Source of the DNA: Tretioscincus oriximinensis
Taxonomy: Eukaryota; Chordata; Lepidosauria; Squamata; Gymnophthalmidae
DNA length: 64,000 bases
NCBI GenBank assembly: GCA_022410635.1
Contig: JAJVDF010000138.1
Location: 1,047,379 to 1,111,378, forward strand
Direction: 5' to 3'
Shown: positions 54,665 to 64,000 of the stretch, one piece after another
Layout of the letters: the number at the start of each line of letters is the position of its first letter
How positions within the stretch are numbered: the stretch's first letter is position 1
The notes under the pieces: generated by a model
Seen by the model: only the letters and a program-made list of their open reading frames with translations
What the model was told of the DNA's origin: nothing
The model's database searches: none
Program-made: the position numbers and the translations under genes

Positions 54665-55300
54665 CTTTTTATTATTAACTAGGGGAGTAAGCCCATTCAT
54701 GTATTGGGATTGAATAGGCATTCTAGCACTGCTCCCCTTCCCACCTCAGAACCTCGAGCCACCCCATCCCACNTGGGCAAGGGGTTCACCTTCCTTCTCC
54801 CCTAACCCCCTCCCCATCTACCTCCTATGACTCCCTCTTTTCTCTACCCATCCTTCCATCTCTATCTTCCTCCCTCAGTCCTATCCTCTCCTATCCTTCC
54901 ACCACCCCAAGACACCTCCCTGTATCACAAGCTCCCCTCCCCTCTGAATCATCACTGAGGCCCCATTCCCTGGCCATCCCCTTCCCCTCTAGATCCACCT
55001 TGAGGCCCCCTCCCCATCCATCAACCTTTTCAGCCCCCTCCCCTTTGCATCCTCCTTGAGGCCTCCTCCCCTGTCCCATTTCTCCCACTGTTCTTCCTTC
55101 TCCACCTCATCTTCCTGTTGAACCTTCCTGTGTTCTCCATCCAGCTCCTCCCATCCCTCCCCTCCTTTCTGCCTTTCTACCCTCCCTGTCATTGTTTTTC
55201 TCTGTTCCTCCACGCTTGTTTTCCTCCTGNTACTCTTGTTATCTTCAACTCCTCCTCTTCCCTCCTGTCTTCCTTACCTCTGGAAGAAGCTATATATATT
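54665..55300 (+). repeat. Family D-like head with 450-bp polypyrimidine tract
   Basis: A head 'aactaggggagtaagcccat', 'tcatgtattgggattgaata' holds the short inverted pair cccattc...(g)attggg. C/T-dominated sequence to about 55275 follows. This is the longest polypyrimidine run after the 27.4 kb purine tract. The Gly/Glu-rich - frames over it are artefacts. Confidence 0.55.
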
Positions 55301-55614
55301 TTCCAGAATCACAACAGTCACTGTAGGCTCCACAATTGGACAATAGTTTGACGAATCCCAGTGCTTGGAGTGATGTTATTAACATTCTAAAATCTGGTCC
55401 AGGCTAGCAGTGGTTGCCATGGAACTTGGCCCAGCAGAGAATCACAACCCTACACACTCCTAAATAGGTACACCAGGCATCAGAAATGGCACCTGCTGAA
55501 AAGTCCTCTTCTATCCCAGATTTTATCTGGTAACCCTATTTTCTCTGGACCCTTTTGCTTTAGGCTTTATTTTTCCAGATTATATTCCTGAATAGGGAAC
55601 TGCCATTTACANTG

Positions 55615-55955
55615 TAGAAGTTTACATCCTATCCTTCACCGTAGGTCCCAGGGTGGGCAATAGAAAATTAAAAATAATAAAAATACACTGTAGTAAAATG
55701 TTTTAAAAGAAAACATACTCCAGCTCACCCACCTACCTTTTGTGAAAGAACAGAACACAGNGGGAGCTAAGAGTAAAAAACATGGGTGTAGAGGTACGTT
55801 CTTACCCGGCATCAAAAATTATGTGGTGTAAGCCTCTAGAGGCAGCTTGTTCTCTGGGGTGGGGGCCACCTCAGAGATGGCCATCCTACAAGCCCCTACC
55901 CTTTGCATCTCTNAAAGGGGAGGAGCTACCACGAAGGCACCTCCTTGAGTTGACT
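55615..55955 (-). mobile_element. L2-type LINE 3' fragment
   Basis: 'catcctatccttcaccgtag', 'gtcccagggtgggcaataga' correspond to the reversed tail, and 'ctctagaggcagcttgttct', 'ggggccacctcagagatggc', 'aaaggggaggagctaccacg' to the RT C-terminus. Same layout as 18713-19085. Confidence 0.68.
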
Positions 55956-56329
55956 ATGGTAGGTACTAGACAGGGCCTGCCACAGTCTACACTAGCATGC
56001 AGATGGCAGATCCCTATTCTGAGATATAATCTGGAATAAATTATATTAGCAGAAATTACCTTTGCTTCTAATTTCATCACCTCTACTTATTTCTAGCTTG
56101 TTTCTATGTCTGTTGGACCTGAAAGGTTTAATAGATACTCTTGGTACAAACATTGAAAAAGGTAAAGACTCTTCCAACCACATACTTGGGCCTTAAAAAG
56201 TTAACTTCACAGTGAAATAGTGTCCGTTATGTTGAGCTCCAGACCTTGACAAGTTTTCCAACTTCAGGGGCTTTTAGAAACTAGTAAGATGCTGTAACCA
56301 GTCAATAAATATAATGTATATATGTCTGC

Positions 56330-56870
56330 ATTTTGCCTTAGTCCTGCCATTATGCTTAATGGCCTGTATATGTTTCCATTTCTCTCGTAACCTTGTATTT
56401 ATTCAGGGCCTGGTAATTCATGCATAAACATTTCCTTTGGGGTGAAACCTGGTATGCACCATCAACCAAAGAATATTTTCTTTAAAATAAAATCTGTCTT
56501 GACATGAGGCTTACAGGTCTAGGGCATTATAAATAAAGGAAGTAAAGAGTTTCTGTTTGAAAGCTTGGGGTGGCTTTAAGGGACGGTAAATAACCTGTGC
56601 CTGAAATTTATATATGAAGATGATATGGCTCCATCAGAAATTTAAGTTTTAATCTGTGCCTCTACTGTAGACACTATCCCTTCTGTTTTGTTAGATTATA
56701 ATGATTTATATTAGGCATTGCTGTTACGAAACTGTCTCGATGTAATGAGCTGTGTTTAACTTTTATGGAAGGAAGACTAAGGTGGAAAAGTAATGTTCGT
56801 ACAATTGGGCTTCATTGAAAGGTCTCCATCTTCTGACACAAGGGACTTATCTGTTGTTGTTTTAAAGCCT
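56330..56870. other. Candidate conserved non-coding block
   Basis: A non-repetitive region with words like 'gccattatgcttaatggcc', 'ggcctggtaattcatgcata', 'gttagattataatgatttat' and 'cgatgtaatgagctgtgt'. 'attatgcttaat' and 'taattcatgcat' are homeodomain/POU-like. No repeat termini, no open frame. Conservation untested. Confidence 0.3.
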
Positions 56871-56918
56871 TTCCTCTGGTGATAGTAAGCATTGAATCCA
56901 CTGGCATTTATGTGGATT

Positions 56919-57140
56919 CAACAACAACAACAACAATAACACCCTTCTCACAAAGAGCACACCGCTTTTGTTATTTTCTTCACAACAGACACCGTGTGAA
57001 GTAGGCGGGGAAGAGAGGGTCCAAGAACTGTAATTGGCCCATGATCATCCAGATGGCTTCATGGAGGATTGTGGAACTGAATCAGGAGATGACCAGATAA
57101 GACCACCAGATAAGAGTCCAACCCTCTAACCACTATGTTC
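56919..57140 (-). mobile_element. tRNA-derived SINE with (CAA)n/L2-like end
   Basis: (CAA)n, 'acacccttctcacaaagagc', 'ttcttcacaacagacaccgt', 'gtgaagtaggcggggaagag', 'catccagatggcttcatgga' and 'agataagagtccaaccctct', 'aaccactatg'. A small internal duplication (ccagataagaccaccagata) is present at about 57092-57111. Confidence 0.78.
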
Positions 57141-57593
57141 AGAGTGTGCACAATGTATTGCAGTTCCATTGTAGCTTACTATTACTAAAAGGCATTGTGG
57201 CAATCGTCACTATAAGTGACACAAGTGCACCAAAAAACTGTCCATCATCTCAAAAGGAGGTGAATGGACAGGGTGCACAATGCCTACCCANCCACCCCGC
57301 CAACACATGCACTCTCCCCACGTAAGCCACTGGAGGTGGATGCATGCCATTCCACGTGTTGGCATCAGTTGATGTGACTCTGTGCAACCTGCTGAGGTTT
57401 TCTCTCAGCATGGGGAAAGCCAATGGGGGCTGCTGCCTACTCCTGGGGAAGAGAGAATGAAAACGTCCACCCCGGGCTGATGTGAACTGATAAGCTTTGC
57501 CCACTTGCTGTAGGCAGGCCAAGTGAAGGTGGAACCCACGCGCACATTTTTGTGAGTTTTTCACTAGTAGTGTAAGGTTGATGTCATTTCATA

Positions 57594-57885
57594 GAGAGTC
57601 AGTTTGGTATAATGGTTAGTTTGCTGGACTCTCTTATCTGGTAATCTCCCAGTTTGATTCCACATTCCTCCATGAAGCCAATTGTGTGATTTTGGGCCAA
57701 TCACAATCCTTTAGAACTCTCTCAGCCCTGCTTACTTTACAGGGTGTCTGTTGTGGAGAAGGCAACAAAAGCTATGTGCGCTGCTCTTCAATTGGCCGTT
57801 CTGAGAGCTTCAGGTACAGGATGGGGTATAAGTTTAAATAATTAATAATTAATAATAGTAACAGTAATAGTAATAATGTAACAAA
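57594..57885 (+). mobile_element. tRNA-derived SINE with L2-like tail
   Basis: Head: 'gagagtcagtttggtataat', 'ggttagtttgctggactctc' (A box), 'ccagtttgattccacattcc' (B box). Body: 'catgaagccaattgtgtgat', 'cagccctgcttactttacag', 'ggtgtctgttgtgg'. Tail: 'ccgttctgagagcttcaggt', 'acaggatggggtataag', then (TAAT)n to 57885. It is not a functional tRNA gene. Confidence 0.85.
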
Positions 57886-58049
57886 TTTGTATTTAATACA
57901 ATGTAATACAACATTTTGTATCACATTATGTTTGTCATAGACATATGACATGTATATATTTGTATATAGTATTATATCTTTTGTACAGATGAAACTGGTT
58001 GTGCGTTTTGGAGGGAAACCTCTTATGTTTAAATATGACCAATCTNTGA

Positions 58050-58130
58050 ACAGCATTTTGAGCAGGAAAATAGTAATGCAGTGATTGGCTAGAAGACTGT
58101 ATAAATATAGCTCCTCTGGCTGCCTGGCTT
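58050..58130 (+). mobile_element. 5' LTR fragment of a Ty3/Gypsy-like element
   Basis: 'gcagtgattggctagaagac' and 'tgtataaatatagctcctct' parallel 'gcagtgattggctaaaagaa' and 'tgtttaaatataggtgctct' in the 3' LTR at 58731-58775. A TATA-like box lies at 58100-58109. The rest of the 5' LTR is missing: gag-like sequence follows within a few tens of bases. Confidence 0.6.
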
Positions 58131-58141
58131 AGATCGGGGCT

Positions 58142-58710
58142 TATCTGTCATGCTATGGGGACATGTTTGCATCCGAAGCACATAGGGTGCAGTTCGTTCT
58201 GGGCAAGCTGAGAGGGGAGCAGTTGGATGCAAGAAAGCTGAAGTCCATCCACAGTCTCGCCAAAGGGCTCTGGTAGCGTTTTGGTGGCCCATTCTGGCGT
58301 GAGTCGGCGGTAGAGCGACTGCGCACGATAGTACAAGACGGGCCACTGAGTATGCCTCAGAGTCCCGGAGGTATGCAGGAGGCGTCCCCAACTGGCCTGA
58401 GGAGCTCCTCATCCACCAATTCCATGACAGTCCCCACCCATCCATCCTGGTGGCGACAGTTACGATGCCAGCAGCCCGCACGTTCACCGGTTGGATCCAG
58501 CAGGCCCGAGTGATCTGTGGACCTGGCCGTTAGACACCAGCAGTTCCTGGCTTCAGCAGTCTNCGGTGTGCAGGTTGCTCCACTCACAGTGCAGAGGCGG
58601 TGGTTGGCAGCTGTTTCAGCTGCAGCCAGCTGGGCCACTTCATTGCGGTGTGTCTCGCCCCGGAGAAGCGGCGAGGAGCAACGTGCTGCAATCACTCTTC
58701 CTTTGACTGA
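58142..58710 (+). pseudogene. Ty3/Gypsy-like gag, broken
   Basis: Decayed retrotransposon capsid/nucleocapsid gene. One + frame from 58151 gives a segment FASEAHRVQFVLGKLRGEQL typical of the Gypsy gag domain, and ends at a TAG at 58274. A segment near 58340-58420 (parts of 'SEYA...RRYA...W.EELLIHQF') continues in other frames. At the 3' end, 58612-58653 encodes a perfect CCHC zinc knuckle: Cys-X2-Cys-X4-His-X4-Cys, starting CFSC. Its frame stops at TGA 58708-58710. At least one frameshift and one stop separate the parts, and no protease or polymerase follows. The - strand ORFs over it are shadows. Confidence 0.75.
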
Positions 58711-58890
58711 TTTGCTGAAAACTAGGGCGGGGGCAGTGATTGGCTAAAAGAACTGTTTAAATATAGGTGCTCTGGCAGCAGGCAGTCACTGCAGACCTAA
58801 CTCAGTCTCTCTCAAGAACTNCAATAAATCACTTTCAGAGCTTGAAATCACTTGTCTGAGTGTCCGTTCGCCATCGAGCGTCTCACAACA
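58708..58890 (+). mobile_element. 3' LTR of the Gypsy-like element
   Basis: A short LTR of about 183 bp begins TGATTTGCTG and ends CTCACAACA. It carries a TATA-like motif (tttaaatatagg, 58756-58767) and a poly(A) signal AATAAA at 58823-58828. It sits directly against gag, so pol is deleted. Flanking 4-5-bp duplications were not confirmed. Confidence 0.6.
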
Positions 58891-59029
58891 TTGTTTTCTT
58901 GATTTTGCTATAAATTGCCTTGATCATTTTGTTTTGAAAAGGGCAATATACAAATTGGTGGATAAAAGTAATCAGCATGAGCTTTCATAGAATATAGTTA
59001 CACAGCACTTGCATATTCTGGAATTTCCT

Positions 59030-59375
59030 GGCAATCCAGTTTATCAGTTTTCTGGATTTAGTGCATCTCGTTCATACTTTTATAGTATATTCCACGTTTT
59101 ATTCCACACTCTCCTGACTGCCATTTTGTTTGCTAGTTGTCAAGAAGAAGCCATCCTTCCTCTCAAATGCTGTTGGATAGTTTGCTGTCAATACCAGATT
59201 NCACCGCCCCTCACCCACACAGTTTCTCGCATCAAAGCCTTCCTTCGATAATCTATTATTACAATTTGACAGCGAGTTTCCTGGAAAACCAATAATCCAG
59301 ATCATCAGCTTTAAAACTGGTTTATACAATAACCTGTTTAAGGAGATGCTATTCAAGCAGATTATTAACCCTATC
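59030..59375 (-). repeat. Interspersed repeat family A, reverse copy
   Basis: Longest copy of the family. On the - strand it runs 'gttaataatctgcttgaata', 'gctgatgatctggattattg', 'ggtattgacagcaaactatc', 'caacagcatttgagaggaag', 'tcttgacaactagcaaacaa', 'gtcaggagagtgtggaataa' and 'aactgataaactggattgcc'. Useful as a reference for the other four copies. Confidence 0.65.
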
Positions 59376-59509
59376 TGAACACAGCCATAGACAAATTTGT
59401 GTCTTCACATGCTAGACACACACACACCCTTCCCTTGCTAAATCTTCTGGACAGCTATTTCTTTGAAATCTATTACTATCGACTGTAGAATCTGTAGTTG
59501 ACTGTAGAA

Positions 59510-59585
59510 TCTGGTCTTTATACTCTGCCTTTCNCACCCAAAGGGACTCATGGTTAATTTTTGCCCAAAGGCTCACATCTATTCT
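59510..59585 (-). mobile_element. Retroposon tail fragment
   Basis: 'tttatactctgcctttcnca', 'cccaaagggactcatgg' and 'ttttgcccaaaggctcacat' match the block after the purine tract at 27831-27915 and the piece at 60345-60405. Confidence 0.5.
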
Positions 59586-60322
59586 ATTAAACCCACCAGA
59601 GTAGTGGTGATACTCATGAATCTGCTTTAAACGTAGATTGCAAATCTATTTTCTTTCAAATAGATGAGTTAGTTAAAGCTGAGACCAGCAGACACTNATC
59701 CCCCTTCACAACTGATGCGGGNCTTCGAGAACGGACCAATAGAAAGACCTTCTCTTAATAACTGTACAGTGTACAGTATAGTGTTAGAAAAATATATTTT
59801 AAAAGGATGGGGGTGTGCAAACAGGTCAGTGAGAAAGTACCATGAACCTTGGCTCACTAGGATTTGCTTTGTTCACTAAGCTGTTCACTTGGTTTCGTTT
59901 TGAACAGAATTTTTCAAGCAGTAAGGTGATTTTCTCTTATATAAACCATGCAAATCACAATTTCTAATATGTTTGTATATCCACTTTAATCTTCCTCATA
60001 GCCATCTTACTTTCTCTAGGTAACAGCTAATTCTATAATCCAAGTTGTTGCCAGAACTTGCTTATCAATTCTGCATGACTCTGGATAAGATTTTTCTTTC
60101 CAGGTTTAAAGTGACACCTACAGTGTTCAAGGTAAGATTACAGTCTTAGGACCAATTCAATTACAAGTGAACAACTTATCTTCTTAACGGACTGCTGTTT
60201 TTAATGATTGGTTATTTCGACTGAGATTTTAATAATAGACATTATTATTTACCCAAGTACTCTTTCCTAAGTTTCTTTGTGTATTCATTGAAGAGAAGCA
60301 CCATATAATCCTACATTCCTCA
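59586..60322. other. No gene seen
   Basis: AT-rich; no exon, RNA or repeat terminus recognised. Confidence 0.35.
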
Positions 60323-60420
60323 ANNAAGAAGGAGGAGGAGTACTGGGTTTTTATACTGTGCTTTTCTCATCCAACATGACATTTTTTGCCCAAAGTCTTA
60401 GGTTCTGTCTTCTTCATATA
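60323..60420 (-). mobile_element. Retroposon tail fragment
   Basis: Begins with a purine run (aagaaggaggaggag), then 'gggtttttatactgtgcttt', 'tctcatccaacatgac' and 'attttttgcccaaagtctta'. Same order as at 27.8 kb. Confidence 0.5.
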
Positions 60421-60839
60421 TTCATCCTCTACCTATTCATCTACTTGCAATTGCTCACTTTCGGACAGCTAGGTTGGCCGAAGCTAAGGCTAATAGTCAA
60501 ATATATTGTTGAATATATGTGATTTTCTTTGTGTAATTATTTCCTGTAGGAGCTATGGTGACCAAAGAAGCTACCATAGGCCATGTTCTCATCTGGAGAA
60601 AGATGCATTTTTGGGAACTGCAAAGTGGAACTGGAATTCTCTTTGGGGTTCTCTTCCATTTCCAGCTTCCTTTCAGCTCCGTTTCATCTTCCGCACAAGT
60701 TAATATCCGCATTGGTTGGGTGATCTGTTTTTGGAGTGTCCTCTTCCCATGCCTGACGTTTGCACAAATCCATAATTTCAAAAATTAATAATACAAATAT
60801 TTAATTTTGCACAAAGCTAGAATCCAACCTCCCCAACAC

Positions 60840-61130
60840 CTTTAAAAACTGCTGTTGCCACCTCGGAGGTTAGAACAAAATGGAGGAACAGTGGCAGTGC
60901 ACAACAGCATACACACAGAAGCACTTNTGCTATTGGCAAACTGTAGCCAGAGAACAATTAACCCAAATTGGGAAAAATGCACCCGCATTGCTTTTGAGGA
61001 GAACTCTATTCCAGTGATAAGTGGCTTTGTGAATGACACATAGTGAAAGAACTCCCCCTGTGGATTATAGGGGGACTGCATGCACCTAATGTAATGCTGC
61101 AAAGCTTTTGCTCCTGTTTTCTCCCCTTTA
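60840..61130 (+). repeat. Interspersed repeat family E, forward copy
   Basis: 'ggaggttagaacaaaatgga', 'cagtggcagtgcacaac', 'caaactgtagccagagaaca', 'ccaaattgggaaaaatgcac', 'cctgtggattatagggggac', 'tgcatgcacctaatgtaatg' and 'caaagcttttgctcc' align with the reverse of 42895-43310. A CR1 tail follows. Confidence 0.65.
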
Positions 61131-61179
61131 TTCTTCATGTCGTTGGGAGGCACCCAAGTCTGTTTCTTCTAGAATTTAT

Positions 61180-61330
61180 GCTCAGGTGCTTCCTCCAGGT
61201 TGGAGTGATAGACAGAATGTCTTGACAGCAAATCAAGAGCAGGTGAAGGTTTTACCTTCATCTTCTACTTCAGATGTACAAGAGCAATTGGTGGGCCACC
61301 CGCAGGGGCAGACTGGCTAGGGTGCCAGCT
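61180..61330 (+). mobile_element. CR1-type LINE 3' tail
   Basis: 'ggtgcttcctccaggttgga', 'gtgatagacagaatgtcttg', 'taccttcatcttctacttca' and 'caattggtgggccacccgca' parallel 1450-1580 and 11690-11720. Confidence 0.6.
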
Positions 61331-61909
61331 TGCCAAATGACACGTCAGGCCTGATGAAGTGGGTCTGGCCTGTCCACCTTAGGGCATACCTGCATTTGAA
61401 AGTTGTTTATAGCCCTGGTACGTGTCAGGCAGAAAATTGGCTCATGGCATATGAGGTTTGGGCAGTTACCATGCAAGCACTGTCATTCCTCATGCTCCCC
61501 TCTGCACTGTTCACTGTTCTCCAATGGGTCCCCTCCCCCTTATCTCCTGGCAACCAATATTGCTAAACCCAGCCCACCACTGCCCACTCAAATGAGACAG
61601 GATGCTGGATTGGATAGCACTTCTCTTGTATTTTTATGTCCTTAATTTCTGCCTTGAACATAGCAATTCCAATGCCCAGAAATGTATCGAAAGTCCTATG
61701 ATAATCACTACATCTTTGCATGGAAGGTTCTCTGCATTTGCTTTACATATCTGTCTACCTTTCTGAAAGGAAAGAGAAGGTAAATTGCAGTTGCTTTCCA
61801 ACGTAGTTTGTTTTGTAATTCTTTCTCTCTTTCTTAAGTGGAATAGAAAGGAAAAAGCATGCTAAATTGAGTTGCCCTTAAACAAATGAACATTCTGTAT
61901 ATTATTTTT
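61331..61909. other. No gene seen
   Basis: No exon recognised. The 61.4-61.6 kb frames have no domain. 'acaggatgctggattggata' at 61599-61618 is another CR1-like phrase. Confidence 0.3.
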
Positions 61910-62320
61910 CACAAAGGTTTGCAGCATCCTTCAGTGTTTCTTCATTTTTTATTCTGTCTGGTTACTCAGCAGTGAAGTCACAGGGGGCCTTTATTAAAAT
62001 TCAGCCCAGCACCTCTTTCGCATCATGTTAATGCTGAATTTATGCTTCCGCAGAGCGTCATGGATAAAGGGGGTAATGATACTTGTTTAGCACTTTATCC
62101 ACGTATAAAATTGTTGGCTGTAAAAATTCAAGAAGTAAAAAAGAAAAGAAAGAGAGAAAGGGAGTAATTTAAAAGAAAAGCATAAAAGGGCAAGCAATTT
62201 ATCAAACTTTAGGGAACAAGTTGATCGTTTGCTGCTGCTAAGAACTTATTCAACATTCGAGATCCTGATAGAAATAAGAGATCATGCAGATTTAAAAATT
62301 TGTTCCTTGCCAACTTCTGG
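61910..62320. other. Candidate conserved non-coding block
   Basis: Non-repetitive with 'gcctttattaaaattcagcc', 'gcatcatgttaatgctgaat', 'gataaagggggtaatgatac' and 'gtttagcactttatccacg'. It has the even texture and homeodomain-type TAAT words seen in vertebrate enhancers. No coding frame. Conservation is untested. Confidence 0.3.
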
Positions 62321-62549
62321 CTCCCAGTGATATTTGTATAAGGGAAATTTGGGTGATGCAATGAAGCTTCAAAAACCCTTGGATGAGTTAAAGCAGTCCA
62401 AGTGTTCCAGTGCCTGAGGTAGGAATTTCAAACGCCAATCTTCCATGAGAAGCAAACAACCATTTAGTGCTGCATTTCTTGTCACACGTACTAAAGAGTA
62501 ATTCCTTGATGGTAAACAAAAGAAGTGAAGGTGAATCAAAGGCTGCATC

Positions 62550-62830
62550 CCCACGAAGGATTTTTACTGAGATGATACTTACATCAGGATGAATTCACCC
62601 ATGGGGTCATGCATGTGCAGTGAAAAATAGCTTTCGCAGGGCATTCAGTAAATCTCCCCTGTTCAATAGCTCTCAGCACTCAGAGAATGCTGGGAACTAT
62701 AGTATGGGCAAGTGCAGCAGTGACCTATGGGCCTTGTCATGTGATGAGAATGCAATGTAGTGAGGAAAACTGAAGGTAGGTGAGGTTAAGTCTCAAACAT
62801 GTTTTTCTAGATTTTTTTTTAAAAAAAATA
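62550..62830 (+). repeat. Interspersed repeat family C with ZNF143-like motif
   Basis: 'gatgaattcacccatggggt', 'gcagggcattcagtaaatct', 'cagagaatgctgggaactat', 'agtatgggcaagtgcagcag' and 'atgcaatgtagtgaggaaaa' match the other copies in order. The core 62685-62704 (gaatgctgggaactatagta) is the reverse of the ZNF143 SBS-type sequence. Confidence 0.62.
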
Positions 62831-63232
62831 TAGCAAAATTAAGCATGTCGTGGGGAGGTACCCTTTCTCTGGCTAGTAACAGCTAGACACTGCTGCTTGT
62901 ATTTGAATAGTGATCCGTGCATACTATATATGTGTATCAAAGTCAGGGAGTGGTGGCAGGTACATATGACCAGAGATGTGTTATGCNATAGGCTGTTCAT
63001 GCACTTCCCAGGCAAGATCCAGTTTAGTTAATCCAGATTAGTTTTATTTGGATTAACTATAAATAATGCACATCTGCCTTAAGCAAGTTGGACCATACAA
63101 CACATGCAACAATGCTGGAGTGAAGTCACAAATCCATGACACAGGTCCCTGAGATGCAATTTGCCTAGTTTCTTGCCGGTCGAACACAGATGGGACTATT
63201 CATTGTTGGGTTCAAACACTATCTTTGGAGCT

Positions 63233-63355
63233 CAATTTCAGAGAAATAGCCGTGTTAGTCTAGCAGAAAGTCCAGCAAAGGAGCTAGCAGCACTTTGAGA
63301 CTAACTTGAGAAAAGTGGTTGGCATAAGCTTTCGTAGACAGGTCTACTTCTTCAG
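63233..63355 (+). mobile_element. Penelope-like arm, near-identical to 45354
   Basis: A 123-bp unit with one base different from 45354-45476 (ccgtg versus ccatg). Here it is not followed by the inverted copy but by 'atgctgagggactaatgtca', which may be the element body. The shared limits (caatttcag...cttcttcag) define the repeat ends. Confidence 0.75.
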
Positions 63356-64000
63356 ATGCTGAGGGACTAATGTCAGGGTCAGGTATTTATAGGGAAATGT
63401 GTATGGGAGAAGACAAAGCATATGCAACTGTAGGGAGGTGTTGAATTGCAGGTAAATAGCAGGAACTAATCTCCTTAAAAATTAACAGGTAAATAGCAGG
63501 AACTAATCTCCTTGTGTGAAAAAGTCCCTGGGGTAACAAGGTGCAATGTCTGGTAGAGAATCAATCAAATACTTAACAGGTGTCATAAAAATGTATAGTT
63601 GGCCAGGAAACCATTGTCTCTGTTAAGTCCTTTGCTGTATTCAAGTTCTGCTGCTTCTCTTTCAAACCTTCCTTTGTAGTTTCTTTGTTCAAGAACTGCA
63701 GCTCAAGCAACAGATAGCAAAGGGTCTATAAAGCTACTGTGAAGAGGATTCAGAGATGATGTTGCTGTCTTATCTGGACAATCCATGGCTCTTAAACCAT
63801 TGCCCAGGCTCACATGAATCCAATATTTACACATATGTGCCTCTGCTTAATTCATTTCAGGCAGCATCAGTGTGGATATAGACCTGATTAATCTAGCCTG
63901 TTGTTGACAACCTTTTGTTACCTGGCTCTGGAAGTCAACAAGGCCTTGGGTGTGGAGAGACTGGTGCTCACCTCCTTGTCCTGTCTGTTGGGAACTCATG
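63356..64000. mobile_element. Possible body of the Penelope-like element
   Basis: Sequence downstream of the arm continues to the window end without other repeat signatures. It contains a perfect 28-bp direct repeat (63449-63476 and 63486-63513). On the - strand a phrase near 63620-63690 looks like degraded coding sequence, but I could not confirm a reverse transcriptase or endonuclease motif. The assignment depends on the adjacent arm. Confidence 0.3.
63449..63513 (+). repeat. Perfect 28-bp direct repeat, 37-bp step
   Basis: The 28 bases at 63449-63476 recur exactly at 63486-63513, separated by nine A/T-rich bases. Starts 'caggtaaatagcagg' and ends 'ctaatctcctt'. Confidence 0.95.

Noticed and set aside
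57594..57680. tRNA gene
   Set aside because: A- and B-box-like words are present, but a SINE body and L2-like tail follow and no cloverleaf closes.
58089..58695. - strand ORFs of 132 and 112 codons
   Set aside because: Antisense shadows of the Gypsy-like gag, whose + strand carries a CCHC zinc knuckle and capsid-like segments.

Overview
The window looks like gene-poor DNA from a vertebrate nucleus, most likely a squamate reptile (gecko or other lizard). The evidence is the repeat content: CR1 and L2 non-LTR retrotransposon tails, tRNA-derived SINEs with L2-like or (TTC)n tails, hAT-type DNA elements with 8-bp target duplications, a Penelope-like hairpin repeat, a decayed Ty3/Gypsy gag with LTR, and very long microsatellites. 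About a hundred isolated N bases indicate a draft assembly. No bacterial or organellar signature is present and there are no operons. Species and chromosome cannot be told from the sequence.

No complete protein-coding gene was found. The best gene-related pieces are at the edges or are isolated. The left edge (about 100-940) resembles the end of a 3' UTR on the + strand, with poly(A) signals at 659 and 926, so a gene may lie just left of the window. One unrecognised, protein-like open frame with a splice-acceptor-like start lies on the - strand at 14674-15075. Most other long ORFs are translations of repeats: the long poly-Leu/Cys/Ser/Ile frames at 36.7-37.0 kb, the Arg/Glu frame at 27.4-27.8 kb and the Ile-Tyr frame at 32.7-32.9 kb.

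Layout. 0-9 kb: possible 3' UTR, CR1 end, pyrimidine desert, hAT fragment, L2 fragment, Penelope-like hairpin, SINE. 9-13 kb: a complete 879-bp hAT-like element, a CR1 pseudogene, tandem repeats and a small palindromic element. 13-18 kb: possible conserved regulatory DNA, the unknown ORF, CR1 and SINE. 18-24 kb: palindromic hAT MITEs bracketing another repeat, L2, a SINE broken by a Penelope-like arm, CR1, probable L1, and a polypurine/hairpin repeat. 24-35 kb: CR1 ends, a 390-bp purine tract, AT-rich blocks, (CT)n(TA)n, a second palindromic MITE. 35-41 kb: LTR-like promoter unit, an L2 copy interrupted by a SINE and carrying a (TTG)(TTC)(TTA) microsatellite, and more L2. 41-50 kb: hAT elements, two Penelope-like hairpins, a roughly 30-bp minisatellite. 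50-64 kb: CR1, AT-rich block, polypyrimidine repeat, L2, SINEs, Gypsy gag plus LTR, and a Penelope-like arm almost identical to one 18 kb away.

Between the repeats are several non-repetitive stretches of balanced composition, listed as candidate conserved non-coding elements. That fits a gene desert beside a developmental gene, but only a multi-species alignment can show it. All repeat family names come from recognising termini, tails and protein remnants, not from a database search. I did not find a convincing undescribed functional system. The most unusual structures are the near-perfect hairpin repeats and the two kinds of hAT-like element.
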